Source: Bacillus nitratireducens | Lineage (GTDB): Bacteria > Bacillota > Bacilli > Bacillales > Bacillaceae_G | Assembly: GCF_001884135.1 (NCBI RefSeq) | Contig: NZ_MAOC01000069.1 | Location: 82,637 to 146,636 of the forward strand | DNA: 64,000 nucleotides | Reading direction: 5' to 3' | Shown: positions 1-8,564 of the stretch, piece after piece | How the letters are laid out: each line of letters begins with the position of its first letter | How positions within the stretch are numbered: position 1 is the stretch's first letter | The notes under the pieces: generated by a model | The model's database searches: none | What the model was told of the DNA's origin: nothing | What the model saw: the letters and a program-made list of their open reading frames with translations, nothing else | Program-made: the position numbers and the translations under genes

Positions 1-11
1 CTATTCATATG

Positions 12-854
12 TTATAGACGTTGATCTTTCTGGAAGTTTAGTCCAAAATGATCCGCATCATTGTAAACACCAAATTCATACCCTTGCTCTTTATAAAATT
101 TAATAATTTCAGGAAGAGCTTGTAATGTTTGCGCCTTTTCATGCATTAAAACAACTTCTACTTCTTCTGTTGTCTGTTTCTTTATATTTTCGATAATCTG
201 AGTTGGATTATCTTTTAATTTCCAATCATTTGAGTCTATTGTCCAATCCCAAACTTTTATTGCTGCTTCTACAATTTGATTACGAATTTCCTCTCCCTTT
301 AATCCTGGTGCAGATCCATATGGTGGACGGACTAGTTTAGGAGTTGTACCCGTAATATTATGGATAAGAGCTAGCGTTTCTTTCATCTCTGGTACAAATT
401 GTCCCTTTTTGTATAGTTTATCACTATTGTGTGTCATACTATGAGCACCAATATAATGTCCCTCTTTTACTGCTCGTTTTACGTTTTCCTGAAAACCTGT
501 ATTTTGTAAATTACTACCTTGCATAAAAAATGTTGAAGCAACATTTTGCTCTTTTAGTACATCTAAAAATTTCCCAGTCAGTTCGCTAGGGCCATCATCA
601 AATGTTAAATAAACAACTTTTCCTACTGGCTTTCCATCAGGTCTTTTCTGTTTTGCCGGTGATGTTTCTTTTTTCTTTTCTTGTTGTTGCGTATTAACTT
701 GTTTCATACTTTCATTAGCTACTCCCTTCGCTGGGGTAGAGTGCCATTTTCCAATTAAAAAGAATGTGAAAAAGGTCGTTGCTAAAACAACTCCTAGAGA
801 TATTATTACCTTAGTTAATCGACTTGTTTTTTTCTTACTTTGTGATTCTTTCAT
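12..854 (-). CDS. Membrane-anchored polysaccharide deacetylase (NodB domain)
   Basis: Probable peptidoglycan or polysaccharide N-deacetylase of carbohydrate esterase family 4, acting outside the membrane. A basic N-terminus and one hydrophobic segment (about residues 15-36) form an anchor. A linker precedes the NodB domain from about residue 78. Family motifs are present: TFDDGPS (base D86, metal D87), HSMTH (metal H138 and H142), RPPYG near 176-180, DWTIDSNDW near 203-211 and LMHE with H238. The 280-aa length suits a single-domain enzyme. It lies 3' of an amidase and a two-component system on the same strand but has its own promoter region with the shared 18-bp box at 972-989. The exact substrate (GlcNAc or MurNAc) cannot be told from sequence. 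Confidence 0.9.
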   Translation of the reverse strand: MKESQSKKKTSRLTKVIISLGVVLATTFFTFFLIGKWHSTPAKGVANESMKQVNTQQQEKKKETSPAKQKRPDGKPVGKVVYLTFDDGPSELTGKFLDVLKEQNVASTFFMQGSNLQNTGFQENVKRAVKEGHYIGAHSMTHNSDKLYKKGQFVPEMKETLALIHNITGTTPKLVRPPYGSAPGLKGEEIRNQIVEAAIKVWDWTIDSNDWKLKDNPTQIIENIKKQTTEEVEVVLMHEKAQTLQALPEIIKFYKEQGYEFGVYNDADHFGLNFQKDQRL

Positions 855-971
855 TATTTTCCGATCCTTTCCCTATTAATTTTCATATTCATTATTTATA
901 AGGCTGAGCCTTTACTCGACTGAATCATTCGTTTCAACCGATGTTTACAATAAATAGATTAATAGAGATGG

Positions 972-989
972 ATAAAGATAAAATGCAGA
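972..989 (-). promoter_or_regulatory. Shared 18-bp box, copy 1 (upstream of deacetylase)
   Basis: ATAAAGATAAAATGCAGA, read on the plus strand, is identical at 972-989, 1869-1886 and 4538-4555, each upstream of a minus-strand gene in the first 4.6 kb. On the coding strand it contains TTTATC twice in tandem, the kind of direct repeat OmpR-family regulators bind. The match extends here (GATAAAGATAAAATGCAGAT then AATGTCG). That the response regulator at 3716-4402 binds it is inference. Confidence 0.6.
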
Positions 990-1062
990 TAATGTCGAAA
1001 TCAGTTAAAGAATAAGGTTAAGTTAATTCTTAAATTTGAAAACTGGATATACACCCAAAATA

Positions 1063-1110
1063 AAAAATACTACTCTTCCTAATTAAGATTTAGAAAGAAT
1101 AGTATTTTTC
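1063..1110 (-). terminator. Stem-loop after the amidase gene
   Basis: AAATACTACTCTT pairs with AAGAATAGTATTT around an AT-rich loop just 3' of the amidase stop, with T/A runs on both sides. It is placed to end the amidase transcript. Confidence 0.6.
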
Positions 1111-1124
1111 TATTTGTCCATTTA

Positions 1125-1808
1125 TTACATCGTAAAATAATTAATAATGCCATCCACAATACCTTTTTGCGATTTTGTTTGGAATTCTTCTGAATTCATT
1201 CTTTTTTCATCACTGGAATTAGATGTAAATCCTAACTCAATTAAGATAGATGGAGAAGGATTTTCTCGTAAGACAAGAAAATCACTTCCATGAATGCCTC
1301 TATCACGGCTGTCTATATTTTGATCAAAAATAGCTTCTTGTACGGTCTTAGCTAACTTTTTATCTTTCCTTTTATTAGCTCCATAATGAGTTGTTATTCC
1401 TTTTACATTTGTATCCTCAAAAGCATCATGATGAATGCTGATATACAGGTCTGCCGAATGGTCGTTAGCTACTTTGACACGCGCTTGTAATTCTTCCTTT
1501 TGCTTCGTTTCTGGAAGTAAGCTTGTATCTTTTTCGCGTGTTAGTATCACTTTTGCATCCGTTCTTTCCTCTAATTCTTTTTTTATATTTTGTGCTACTT
1601 TTAAATTAAGATCTTTTTCAATCGTTCCAAATTTCTTTCCTTTCGTCCCTCTATCTCCTCCACCATGCCCCGGATCAATTACAATTGTTTTTCCTCTTAA
1701 TCGTAAATCCTCTTGTGATATATTTTTATGCCCCTTAGCATGTATGAAACTAACGCCTGTACCCATTATTAATATAATAAACAAAAGCAATATCGCTCTT
1801 TTTTTCAT
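1125..1808 (-). CDS. N-acetylmuramoyl-L-alanine amidase (Amidase_3 family)
   Basis: Zinc amidase that cuts the bond between N-acetylmuramic acid and L-alanine in peptidoglycan. Signal or anchor segment at residues 4-24, then one catalytic domain with no obvious wall-binding repeat. Zinc ligands are visible: H48 in DPGHGG, E64 in IEKDLN, H126 in SIHHD; catalytic E191 sits in LIELGF. At 227 aa it is close in size to CwlD-type amidases. A good ribosome site (AAGGAG) precedes the ATG. The shared 18-bp box at 1869-1886 lies about 60 bases upstream. Together with the neighbouring deacetylase it suggests a wall-remodelling unit under the adjacent two-component system. Confidence 0.92.
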   Translation of the reverse strand: MKKRAILLLFIILIMGTGVSFIHAKGHKNISQEDLRLRGKTIVIDPGHGGGDRGTKGKKFGTIEKDLNLKVAQNIKKELEERTDAKVILTREKDTSLLPETKQKEELQARVKVANDHSADLYISIHHDAFEDTNVKGITTHYGANKRKDKKLAKTVQEAIFDQNIDSRDRGIHGSDFLVLRENPSPSILIELGFTSNSSDEKRMNSEEFQTKSQKGIVDGIINYFTM

Positions 1809-1868
1809 TTTAACAATCTCCTTATCAGCTTCTCATTCTGTTTCTAATGAAAATAGTAATGAATGCTG

Positions 1869-1886
1869 ATAAAGATAAAATGCAGA
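1869..1886 (-). promoter_or_regulatory. Shared 18-bp box, copy 2 (upstream of amidase)
   Basis: Identical to the boxes at 972-989 and 4538-4555. Similarity with copy 1 runs on for 27 bases with one difference (GATAAAGATAAAATGCAGAC then AATGTCG). It sits about 61 bases before the amidase start codon. Confidence 0.6.
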
Positions 1887-1912
1887 CAATGTCGATTTTG
1901 TTTAAAATCGAC

Positions 1913-1946
1913 AAAAACGTGTAGAACGAAAATTCTACACGTTTTT
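1913..1946 (-). terminator. Rho-independent terminator of the two-component operon
   Basis: Fourteen-base perfect stem (AAAAACGTGTAGAA / TTCTACACGTTTTT) with a 6-base loop and flanking T run. It overlaps the kinase stop codon at 1935-1937, so termination is placed right at the end of the gene. Confidence 0.85.
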
Positions 1947-3719
1947 ATTTAAATAGAAGAAAAATAATACTCCATCTTCTGTATTCAAAACACCATATTC
2001 CACGCCATGCAGTTCTAATATATTTTTTGAAATAGCAAGACCCAATCCTGTTCCACCTTTGGAGCGTTGACGAGACGTATCTCCTCGATAAAAACGATCC
2101 CATATTTTCTCTAAATGTTCTAGTTCAATATGTGCTCCTTTATTTTCTACACATACTTTTACACGTTCATTCTCTTCTATTGTAGAAATAATAATATTCT
2201 CATGTTCTGGTGTATAACGAATCGCATTTGTAATAAAGTTAGTAACCACCTGTTCTATTCGATGTGGATTTGCAACAACTTCAATTTTAGAAAGTTGTTT
2301 ATGCACATGTAATTGCTTAGCTGTTATATCCGAGGTTAATTGCTCACATATATAATCAATCATCTCGTCAATATGGAAAACATCCATTTCCATTTTATAC
2401 GTACCAGATTCGAATTTTGCTAACTCCAGCATATCAATAATGAGCATATCCATTTTATCTACTTCTTTTGACATTGCTTTAAAGTAATAATCCTTTTTAT
2501 TACTAGCAACACCATCCTCCAAAATTGAAATACAGCTCTTCATAATACTTAAAGGTGTTTTTAACTCATGTGAAACACCCGCAATAAATTCTTTACGTGT
2601 ATTTTCTAATTGCTTTTCTTTCTCTATATCTTGCTGCAATTGATGAATATACGAATGCAACGCTTTAGAAAGTGTATTAATATTTTGTGATAAATCACCT
2701 ATTTCATCCTTTGTAGTAATAGGTATCATCTCTGAGAAATCTAAGCCTGCGATTTTTTTTGTAGTATCATTTATTTGTAATAGTGGTTTGGCAATTTTCT
2801 TTGAGTAATAGAACGATATCAACACGATTAGAATCAATACAAATAGAATTAAATATACATAATAATCCTTTATCATTTGCACAGCTTCATCAACTGGTTG
2901 CAATGATGTCATAGCAAATATGTAATTTACCTTACCATCTGCATCTTTTGTTGGTTTGATTAATAGTTTATATTTAATATCATTTTCTTCATAATCGACT
3001 ATTTCTGTAGAAGTAATATTACTTGATTTTTGATTTAATATTAAATCAACCTGAAATTGTTTTATTCTATCTATTAACACACGATTTCCATAAATAGAGT
3101 TAGTTCCTACAGTACCCTCCGGTAACTGCACGTTCTTAATGCTTCCTGCTAAATATAATTGCGAACTTTCTTTTGAAGATGCGTTTTTTTGTCCATATAA
3201 CATTTCTGATAGTTGCTTGTTCTCCAGCCCAACATTCTTCTCTTTTATTGTTAACATCGCAGGGACCACTATATCCCCCTTCTGTAATCCGTCGATAATA
3301 ATATGATTCCCCTGTTCTAAACTATATTTTATCCTTTGTATATCTTCTAAATTAATAAAACTATACAACGGTATCTGAATTAAACGTTCAGAAAAGGTCT
3401 TATTTTCGTTAGGATCTAACTGAATTTCTAAAGAAAAATCATTTGCATATTTTATATTTCCTACACTATCTAACGTTGTAATCCATGTCGCATTATCTTG
3501 GTAGAAATTTTGTTCCAACTCTTGAATCCTTTTCGCGTCATCTCCAGCTTTTATATATGCCTTTTCAAAGGATTGAATATTCGTTTTAATATCATTAACT
3601 TTTCGATTCGAATAATATTGCTTAAAAAATATGGTTTGTCCAATAAAAATAGTCACTAAAATAAGTGTGCATAATGCCGTTGTTAATATAAATAGTTTTA
3701 ATACAATTCCTTTTTTCAT
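1935..3719 (-). CDS. Sensor histidine kinase, HAMP/HisKA/HATPase
   Basis: Membrane sensor kinase of 594 aa. Transmembrane helices lie at about 7-30 and 286-305, enclosing a roughly 250-residue extracellular sensor of unknown ligand. HAMP follows at about 305-360. The H-box FIAGVSHELKTPLS holds phospho-acceptor H384. The N-box (NFITNAIRYTP), a DRFYRGD segment and the G-box (GGTGLGLAIS) form the ATPase domain. It overlaps the response regulator gene by 4 bases (ATGA), so the two are translationally coupled. The position beside a deacetylase and an amidase, with a shared promoter box, suggests it senses the cell envelope; the signal itself is not visible. Confidence 0.92.
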   Translation of the reverse strand: MKKGIVLKLFILTTALCTLILVTIFIGQTIFFKQYYSNRKVNDIKTNIQSFEKAYIKAGDDAKRIQELEQNFYQDNATWITTLDSVGNIKYANDFSLEIQLDPNENKTFSERLIQIPLYSFINLEDIQRIKYSLEQGNHIIIDGLQKGDIVVPAMLTIKEKNVGLENKQLSEMLYGQKNASSKESSQLYLAGSIKNVQLPEGTVGTNSIYGNRVLIDRIKQFQVDLILNQKSSNITSTEIVDYEENDIKYKLLIKPTKDADGKVNYIFAMTSLQPVDEAVQMIKDYYVYLILFVLILIVLISFYYSKKIAKPLLQINDTTKKIAGLDFSEMIPITTKDEIGDLSQNINTLSKALHSYIHQLQQDIEKEKQLENTRKEFIAGVSHELKTPLSIMKSCISILEDGVASNKKDYYFKAMSKEVDKMDMLIIDMLELAKFESGTYKMEMDVFHIDEMIDYICEQLTSDITAKQLHVHKQLSKIEVVANPHRIEQVVTNFITNAIRYTPEHENIIISTIEENERVKVCVENKGAHIELEHLEKIWDRFYRGDTSRQRSKGGTGLGLAISKNILELHGVEYGVLNTEDGVLFFFYLNKNV

Positions 3720-4402
3720 ACCTGTCCCTCAAATTTATAACCAGTTCGCACAACGGTTACAATACAAGTCGCTTTTTGCCCTAATTTATGACGCAAATTA
3801 CGAATATGACTATTAACAGTACGATCATCCCCAGCGAATTCATAACCCCAAATTTTAGTGATTAGTTGTTCTCTCGAAATTACAATCCCTTGATTTTGCA
3901 TGAAATACGTTAATATTTCAAATTCTGTATGTGTCATACTTATGTCTTCCCCATCTACAGTTACTGTACGAGAAGGGAAATGTACATGGATACCACTACT
4001 AGTTAATGTGTCTGCAGTAGATACATTAACAGTGGAAGAATATCGGCTTTCAATTAATCGTTTTGCCCTTGCCAATAAAATAGGAGGACTATATGGCTTG
4101 GTAACATAATCATCCGCTCCCAGTTCAAATCCGAGTAAGGTATCATCCTCATCCACCCGAGCCGTTAGCATAATAATAGGTACATTAGATTTCTTCCGAA
4201 TTCGCCGGCAAACCGACCAACCATCTAATTCCGGTAACATAATGTCTAAAATAATTAAATGTACCTCATGTTCTTCAAATATAGATAACGCTTCTTTCCC
4301 ATCAATCGCCTCTAAAACGTTATACCCTTCGTTTAGTAGGTAATCCTTCATAATTTCACGTAAAATATCTTCATCTTCTACAATTAAAATTGTTCTTTGC
4401 AT
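3716..4402 (-). CDS. OmpR-family response regulator
   Basis: Two-domain regulator of 228 aa. The receiver domain (1-120) shows the acidic pocket (EDED at 9-12), phospho-acceptor D53 in LDIMLPELDG and conserved K in YVTKPYSP. The C-terminal winged helix (about 130-226) has the OmpR-type ending DRTVNSHIRNLRHKLG and VRTGYKF. It is the first gene of an operon with the overlapping kinase gene. The 18-bp box at 4538-4555 upstream of it, repeated before the amidase and deacetylase genes, fits autoregulation plus control of wall enzymes, but binding is inferred. Confidence 0.93.
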   Translation of the reverse strand: MQRTILIVEDEDILREIMKDYLLNEGYNVLEAIDGKEALSIFEEHEVHLIILDIMLPELDGWSVCRRIRKKSNVPIIMLTARVDEDDTLLGFELGADDYVTKPYSPPILLARAKRLIESRYSSTVNVSTADTLTSSGIHVHFPSRTVTVDGEDISMTHTEFEILTYFMQNQGIVISREQLITKIWGYEFAGDDRTVNSHIRNLRHKLGQKATCIVTVVRTGYKFEGQV

Positions 4403-4537
4403 ATTTCATCTTCCCCACGATTCATTTTATTTTTATGAAGAAATAGTTCATTTTATATGTTAACCAATTAGAAATCTTTCACTATTTCTGTCACCACTAA
4501 ATGCAACATAGTTATATAAAGATAATAGTATGCTGAT

Positions 4538-4555
4538 ATAAAGATAAAATGCAGA
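4538..4555 (-). promoter_or_regulatory. Shared 18-bp box, copy 3 (upstream of response regulator)
   Basis: Third identical copy of the box at 972-989 and 1869-1886, about 136 bases before the response-regulator start. As in copy 2, GCTGAT lies just outside it on the plus strand. Candidate autoregulatory site. Confidence 0.55.
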
Positions 4556-4606
4556 GATAGCCTTAACATTGAAATTCTATTATGAATTTTGTATTTGTAG
4601 GTAATG

Positions 4607-4690
4607 GGCTACCGCCACATCCCCATCAAGCTAAGACAATGAATAATCCCCAAAACGAAATAAATAGTTTGGGGATGTTTATGTTTTATA
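4607..4690. repeat. IS231-type end with 11-bp spacer and hairpin (partial short repeat)
   Basis: CATCCCCATCAAGCTAAGAC at 4618 resembles the IS231 terminal repeat (CATGCCCATCAACTTAAGAA in the family). It is preceded by an 11-base spacer and a weak outward end. A CCCCAAAC/GTTTGGGG stem follows at about 4648-4676. This is one of several such ends in the window. Confidence 0.5.
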
Positions 4691-4786
4691 ATTGCTAGAT
4701 ATAAAACATGAATTTTTAAGGACAGTATATAGAAATCTAAAAGAGCTCCTTCCTATTTTATTTTTTAATTTCACCTATAAATTTTA

Positions 4787-5209
4787 TTAATGATTTGGAT
4801 ACGTTTCTTTCAAAAAACTTATAGATTGTTTAATTAGCGCTTTTAGAACATTACTATCAATATCTGCTATTTTATTAATATAAATACACGATTTTCCAGA
4901 GGTATACTTTCCAAAGTTTTTTAATAGTTCTTCTCGCTTAGGGTCACCAGTAGCAAAATATAGACTAATTTTAGCTTTTCTCGGGGAAAATCCTACTAAT
5001 GGAGCATCTCCCTCATGACCGGATGCATATTTATAATGGTACGTACCAAATCCTATAATGCTTGGTCCCCACATTTTTGCTGTATAGCCTGTTGTTTCAG
5101 TAAATATATCTAATAATTGATATGCGTTTTCTCGTTTTTTAAGATTTTCAACACTTTCAATAAATTCAATTACACTATTGTTAGTTTCTTTTGTTTTAAG
5201 TTTGTACAT
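4787..5209 (-). CDS. DUF1801-family protein
   Basis: A 140-aa soluble protein recognised by its DUF1801 pattern: an N-terminal helical part (VIEFIESVENLKKRENA), then MWGPSIIGFGTYHYKY, PLVGFSPRKAKISLYF and a C-terminal GKSCIYINKIADID segment. The family is small, single-domain and without an established biochemical role. No signal peptide is seen. The start is set by ATG after a plausible AGGAG on the minus strand. It stands alone, with IS remnants on its 5' side and a short IS231-like repeat on its 3' side, so no operon partner helps to assign a role. Confidence 0.8.
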   Translation of the reverse strand: MYKLKTKETNNSVIEFIESVENLKKRENAYQLLDIFTETTGYTAKMWGPSIIGFGTYHYKYASGHEGDAPLVGFSPRKAKISLYFATGDPKREELLKNFGKYTSGKSCIYINKIADIDSNVLKALIKQSISFLKETYPNH

Positions 5210-5479
5210 ATTAAAATCACTCCTTTTTAGATATAGGTTTCATAACATATTTAATTATTATATATGGCTCATCATACATGTCTCTCGACTTTAAATGTTT
5301 TATGACCCTTAAATACACAAAATCTTTATTATTATGGGGTGGATATGGGAGACGTATATAGTGCAGTAAGATATTTGTTGGTTTTCTACTTGTATCAGTA
5401 TTTGGTCTGGGATCTTTCGTGAATATCTTACTTTTATTTAGCCGCAGCTTCAAGTGTTTTGCCTTTCTTTTCAAGGTTA

Positions 5480-5755
5480 CCAATCTTTCCTATGACTTTT
5501 CGAATAACACTTAATGTGTAGCACAAGAAGTGCAATCCCACTCACGACGATTTAGATTTTTAACGTCTTTGATACAACAATAACTTGCTTCCTGTACCAT
5601 TTCCCTTTGTAGTTCAACATACTTCTAAACTGTGACCACGATACTTCGTTGATTGCTTTTGCAAGCTTTCTATTTTTGAGCATATTATTGATTTGTAAAT
5701 CTTCCATACTGGTGACATCGTGATTTTTGATGATCTTAGCAAAAAGTTTATACAA
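5480..5755 (-). pseudogene. TnpB (IS200/IS605 OrfB) fragment
   Basis: Residues such as LQINNMLKNRKLAKAINEVS, then WSQFRSMLNYKGKWYRKQ and VIVVSKTLK, match the region of TnpB before the zinc ribbon. The reading frame stops at 5552. In the same strand just beyond, a REWDCTSC-like stretch shows where the ribbon should be. Both the N-terminal half and the end are gone, so this is an inactive relic. The open frame at 5217-5483 follows directly on the same strand; its product (88 aa, basic) matches nothing I know and may be readable only by chance. Confidence 0.7.
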
Positions 5756-6734
5756 ATAAACAGCTCTTGCATTTGTGATTCTCTATACTCTTTTTTCTAG
5801 AATGTACCCTCATTTAGAAAACTTTGCAACAGAACCCGTTAACCGATTGACTCTATTAATACCCTATTCAATGTCCTTTCATCTCCGTTAGAGCTTTTAT
5901 ATGTTCTTAAAATTGTCAAAATCACTTTGATTTTTCATAAAAAAATTTTGATATTATATTGGTACAAGGTCATGTGTTCCCTTAACCCAAAACCTTACTG
6001 ATGCCCTGTAACCCTTGACGGGGCTTTTTATTTATCTTTTTTCTAGAAGTTAAAGATACCTCTTGATGACTGCCACACTATTGTATACTCCCCTAGCTTT
6101 TAAATTACGTGTCATTGCTAAGATTTTCTTTCGTTCATATTCGTGCGCGCTGTTCTCTATCCATCCCTCATAATCACTTTTATCTATCCTCTCTATCACA
6201 TATGCTAATACAACAAGAACCAGCAATATACCAATACCATGATTAGCGAGTTACACCTAGTCCTCACTTGTTGTTACATAGGATATTTTACTTTGAGAAG
6301 AATCTGAATCTCTAACTCTCTCATTCGTCAGCAATTTACACTCAATAATTTTGAGCTCGTCCTCATCTAATAAGTTATCAAGCACCCTTTCGACCTCATG
6401 CACCGTCCACTTATTTGTATTCCTTGGATTACGCAACTCAGGAAACAAACTGATTATTGATTCCTTCTTGCTGCTCTACTCCACGCTCGGTACGTGTTTT
6501 TAAAGTGCGGTCCTCTTTTAAGGTGCTAACTACTTCCTTTTATACCTTCTTCTTCGTTTCTTTGTCCAATATGGGTAATAAAGACAATTGAACCACTTAA
6601 AATTCCTATATTTTTAAATTTGTCATTTTAATAATAATTAAGGTACGTGAAATTTTTGCATCCCTAACATTAATGCTCCTATCACTGTGAATTTTAAATA
6701 GAAGCATTATGAACAGGAGATTATTCTATTACCA
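5756..6734. other. Region with IS ends and no clear gene
   Basis: An IS6-family terminal repeat (AAACTTTGCAACAGAACC) lies at 5819-5836. A stem-loop with T run is at 6003-6035. A short minus-strand frame at 6257-6448 (63 aa, TTG start, no ribosome site) may be a gene remnant but is not recognised. Nothing else could be supported. Confidence 0.4.
6003..6035 (+). terminator. Terminator hairpin in gene-free region
   Basis: GCCCTGT pairs with ACGGGGC (one G-T pair), followed by a T-rich run. A promoter-like TTGATT and TATATT lie 40-80 bases upstream, so a short untranslated RNA of about 60-80 bases is possible but unproven. Confidence 0.4.
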
Positions 6735-6797
6735 GTTAGATGTTATCTCTGGTACTAAGTTATCGAGATTGGTAGAAATGGATCGAAGCTAAATAAA

Positions 6798-6840
6798 CGC
6801 GTTCGTCATCATTTGAAGAAAACAAATAATGACGAACGCG
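6798..6840. repeat. 18-bp inverted repeat, 7-base loop
   Basis: CGCGTTCGTCATCATTTG, a 7-base loop, then CAAATAATGACGAACGCG: arms match at 17 of 18 positions. The right arm replaces the bases expected after the KTN codons of the IS240 gene, so it looks like a copied inverted duplication, not a native terminator. Confidence 0.8.
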
Positions 6841-7077
6841 ATTCTATGAAACATATATCAAAGTTAAAGAAAAATGAATATACTTGTATCGAATTGTGGA
6901 TTCTAGAGGAAACACTGTTGATTTTATTTAAGTAAAAATAGAAAAGCGAAATCAGCTAAACGTTTCTTCAAAAGGGCTGTAGCTTCTTGTCATACCTCAA
7001 AACCTCGTGTCCTTACAGTTGATAAAAAAACAGCCTATCCAAAAGCCATAAAACAATCACCAAAAGCAAGAAACCTA

Positions 7078-7086
7078 CCTACAGGA
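7078..7086. repeat. 9-bp target duplication, left copy
   Basis: CCTACAGGA directly before the left inverted end at 7087. The same nine bases follow the right end at 14329-14337. Removing the insert with one copy joins the two IS240 transposase parts in frame (LPTG then IKLLQMKDLNNIVEQDH). Confidence 0.85.
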
Positions 7087-7515
7087 CTTAGTGACAGGGT
7101 TGCTGCTCTAGACCGAAAAGTAGAGTTTTCATCCTCTATTCAAAAGATTACACTCAAAATAGTGATTATTCTAATGTTAGGGGATTGACAGCTTTATTTT
7201 ATCATCACGTCAATCTATATGGAACTTTTGAACCCGATATGGATCAGCGAATACCTATTAAGTTGAAAGTGTCATAGTTTCCATCATTTCGATTGGAGAT
7301 AAAACCAGCTAATATCCCGTCAGATGACCTACTGATATAAGCGGATCAAGATGAGTGTAATCATATTTCCTTAGTTTATTTTAATGACAGGTTTTTTGCC
7401 GTTTTTGGTCTAAAAATTTTCGTGATTATAGTATTCTGTTAAATGGGTAACTTCATAAGTGTGAACCGGATTTCAACATCCATTTAATCTTTTACAATTG
7501 AGGCGGTTTCTTTAA

Positions 7516-7561
7516 AAGAATCATACATATTAGTCATGCTAATTTGTATGATCCTTTTAAT
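7516..7561. terminator. Stem-loop downstream of DUF202 gene
   Basis: AAAAGAATCATACA pairs with TTGTATGATCCTTTT over about 13 bases. It lies 3' of the DUF202 gene on the minus strand and could end its transcript. Confidence 0.5.
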
Positions 7562-7685
7562 TGAGCCATTAATAATACTTATTTTGCGTAAATAACAAAA
7601 TAGTGATCCTTTTATAATATGGCAGAAATTCGCAAAAATCTTTCGAGGATTAATAAATTGGTTTATTTTAAAAATATTAACCAGA

Positions 7686-8075
7686 CTACATAAATAATAA
7701 GAAAGAAAGATACATAAAAATAATGAAAATTAAGAAGGAGAATAGGGAAGTTATAAAGAAAATACAGTGGTTAGAAGGAATAAATATACCATTTTGAATT
7801 TCTTTCCTTTTCTTTGAATATTGAAGGGTTGCCAATACTCCTATTATAAAACCTACAATACATGCAAAAATGCCTAGGAATGTTGCTACATTATTAATAT
7901 ACTGATTTGAACTAATTTTAATAGTAAAATGCAAAGAAGTTGTCAAAAAACCTACTCCTACAATAGATACAGCAGTCCGTATCCAAGCTAAATAAGTTCT
8001 TTCATTAGCTAAATGTTGTTGTGCATATTTTACACTTTCTTCTGTTACTACTTTCATTTTATTTAAACCTTCCAT
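7686..8075 (-). CDS. DUF202 (YidH-type) small membrane protein
   Basis: A 129-aa protein with the DUF202 signature LANERTYLAWIRTAVSIVG near residues 18-36 and three hydrophobic helices (about 30-50, 62-84, 100-125). The family is widespread in bacteria and in yeast vacuolar transporter chaperone subunits; its bacterial role is unknown. A purine-rich AAGGGGG stretch lies about 10 bases upstream of the ATG. It is the first gene from the left end of the 7.2-kb inserted unit and is not in an operon with the hydrolase cassette, which is separated by IS231-like repeats. Confidence 0.85.
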   Translation of the reverse strand: MEGLNKMKVVTEESVKYAQQHLANERTYLAWIRTAVSIVGVGFLTTSLHFTIKISSNQYINNVATFLGIFACIVGFIIGVLATLQYSKKRKEIQNGIFIPSNHCIFFITSLFSFLIFIIFMYLSFLLFM

Positions 8076-8316
8076 AAATGGTAATCCCCCTTCCTGTAGC
8101 GTTTTTGTGAGAGTCTCGTATTCTGTGAAAGTTTATGTTATATGGTGAATACAAGGATAAAGATTTTTTCTTACTTTAGTAAGTTTCTGTTTTCCGTCTA
8201 CTCCACTAAAACAGAGTATAGGAAAAAATCCTCTGACAGTTCCTAAAATTATAAATGATTTTTTTACTTTCTAAGCGCTTGTCATCTTATACGATCCATC
8301 TAATAGATATTGTTTT

Positions 8317-8353
8317 GTTGATGTGCATGGGACAATATCCCATGCACATCAAC
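8317..8353. repeat. Perfect 16-bp inverted repeat, IS231-type end junction
   Basis: GTTGATGTGCATGGGA, 5-base loop, TCCCATGCACATCAAC. It can be read as two outward IS231-type ends separated by the 11-base spacer GGACAATATCC. The same layout, with an 11-base spacer, occurs at 36284-36334 and 37975-38022. Confidence 0.75.
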
Positions 8354-8370
8354 TTAAGAGAAAAATCCCC

Positions 8371-8494
8371 CATACCCATCAAGCTAAGATATTTAATCAT
8401 TCCAAAAGTGAAATTTACCTTTCTTCAGTTGTCTATGTAAATCATTTCACTTTCTCTTTTGAAGGTCATTTTTTTCTTAGGCTTGATGGAGATG
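8371..8494. repeat. 124-bp mini-element with IS231-like ends
   Basis: Starts CATACCCATCAAGCTAAGA and ends TCTTAGGCTTGATGGAGATG, imperfect inverted copies of each other. An internal stem (AAGTGAAAT / ATTTCACTT) is present and no coding region is seen. It resembles bcr1-like or IS231-derived miniature elements of the B. cereus group. Confidence 0.6.
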
Positions 8495-8564
8495 GTATCA
8501 CCACAGTATTTAGCGGAAAACATTCGATAATCTTAAAAGCCTTCACTCTCAACTTCTATTGGTT

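Larger units (their letters stand above)
6735..7086 (+). pseudogene. IS240/IS6-family transposase, 5' part (interrupted)
   Basis: Plus-strand remnants of an IS240-type DDE transposase. From 6785 a VRHHLKKTNN segment is readable; from about 6935 AKRFFKRAVASCHTSKPRVL and TVDKKTAYPKAIKQ follow in one frame to PTG at 7086. The first part is frameshifted and carries an artificial hairpin at 6798-6840. The frame resumes at 14338 after the 7.2-kb insertion. It aligns well with the copy at 24,613-25,017. Confidence 0.8.

Noticed and set aside
1435-1869. 144-aa plus-strand frame opposite the amidase
   Set aside because: Shadow of the amidase gene, which has catalytic motifs and a ribosome site.
5217-5483. 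88-aa minus-strand frame
   Set aside because: Follows a TnpB relic, no known family and no clear ribosome site; kept only as a note.
6257-6448. 63-aa minus-strand frame with TTG start
   Set aside because: No ribosome site and no recognisable motif; may be a remnant.
7182-7277. Tn3 TnpA C-terminus-like frame near the left end of the 7.2-kb unit
   Set aside because: Similarity is short and it reads away from the end, opposite to normal Tn3 design; not listed as a gene.
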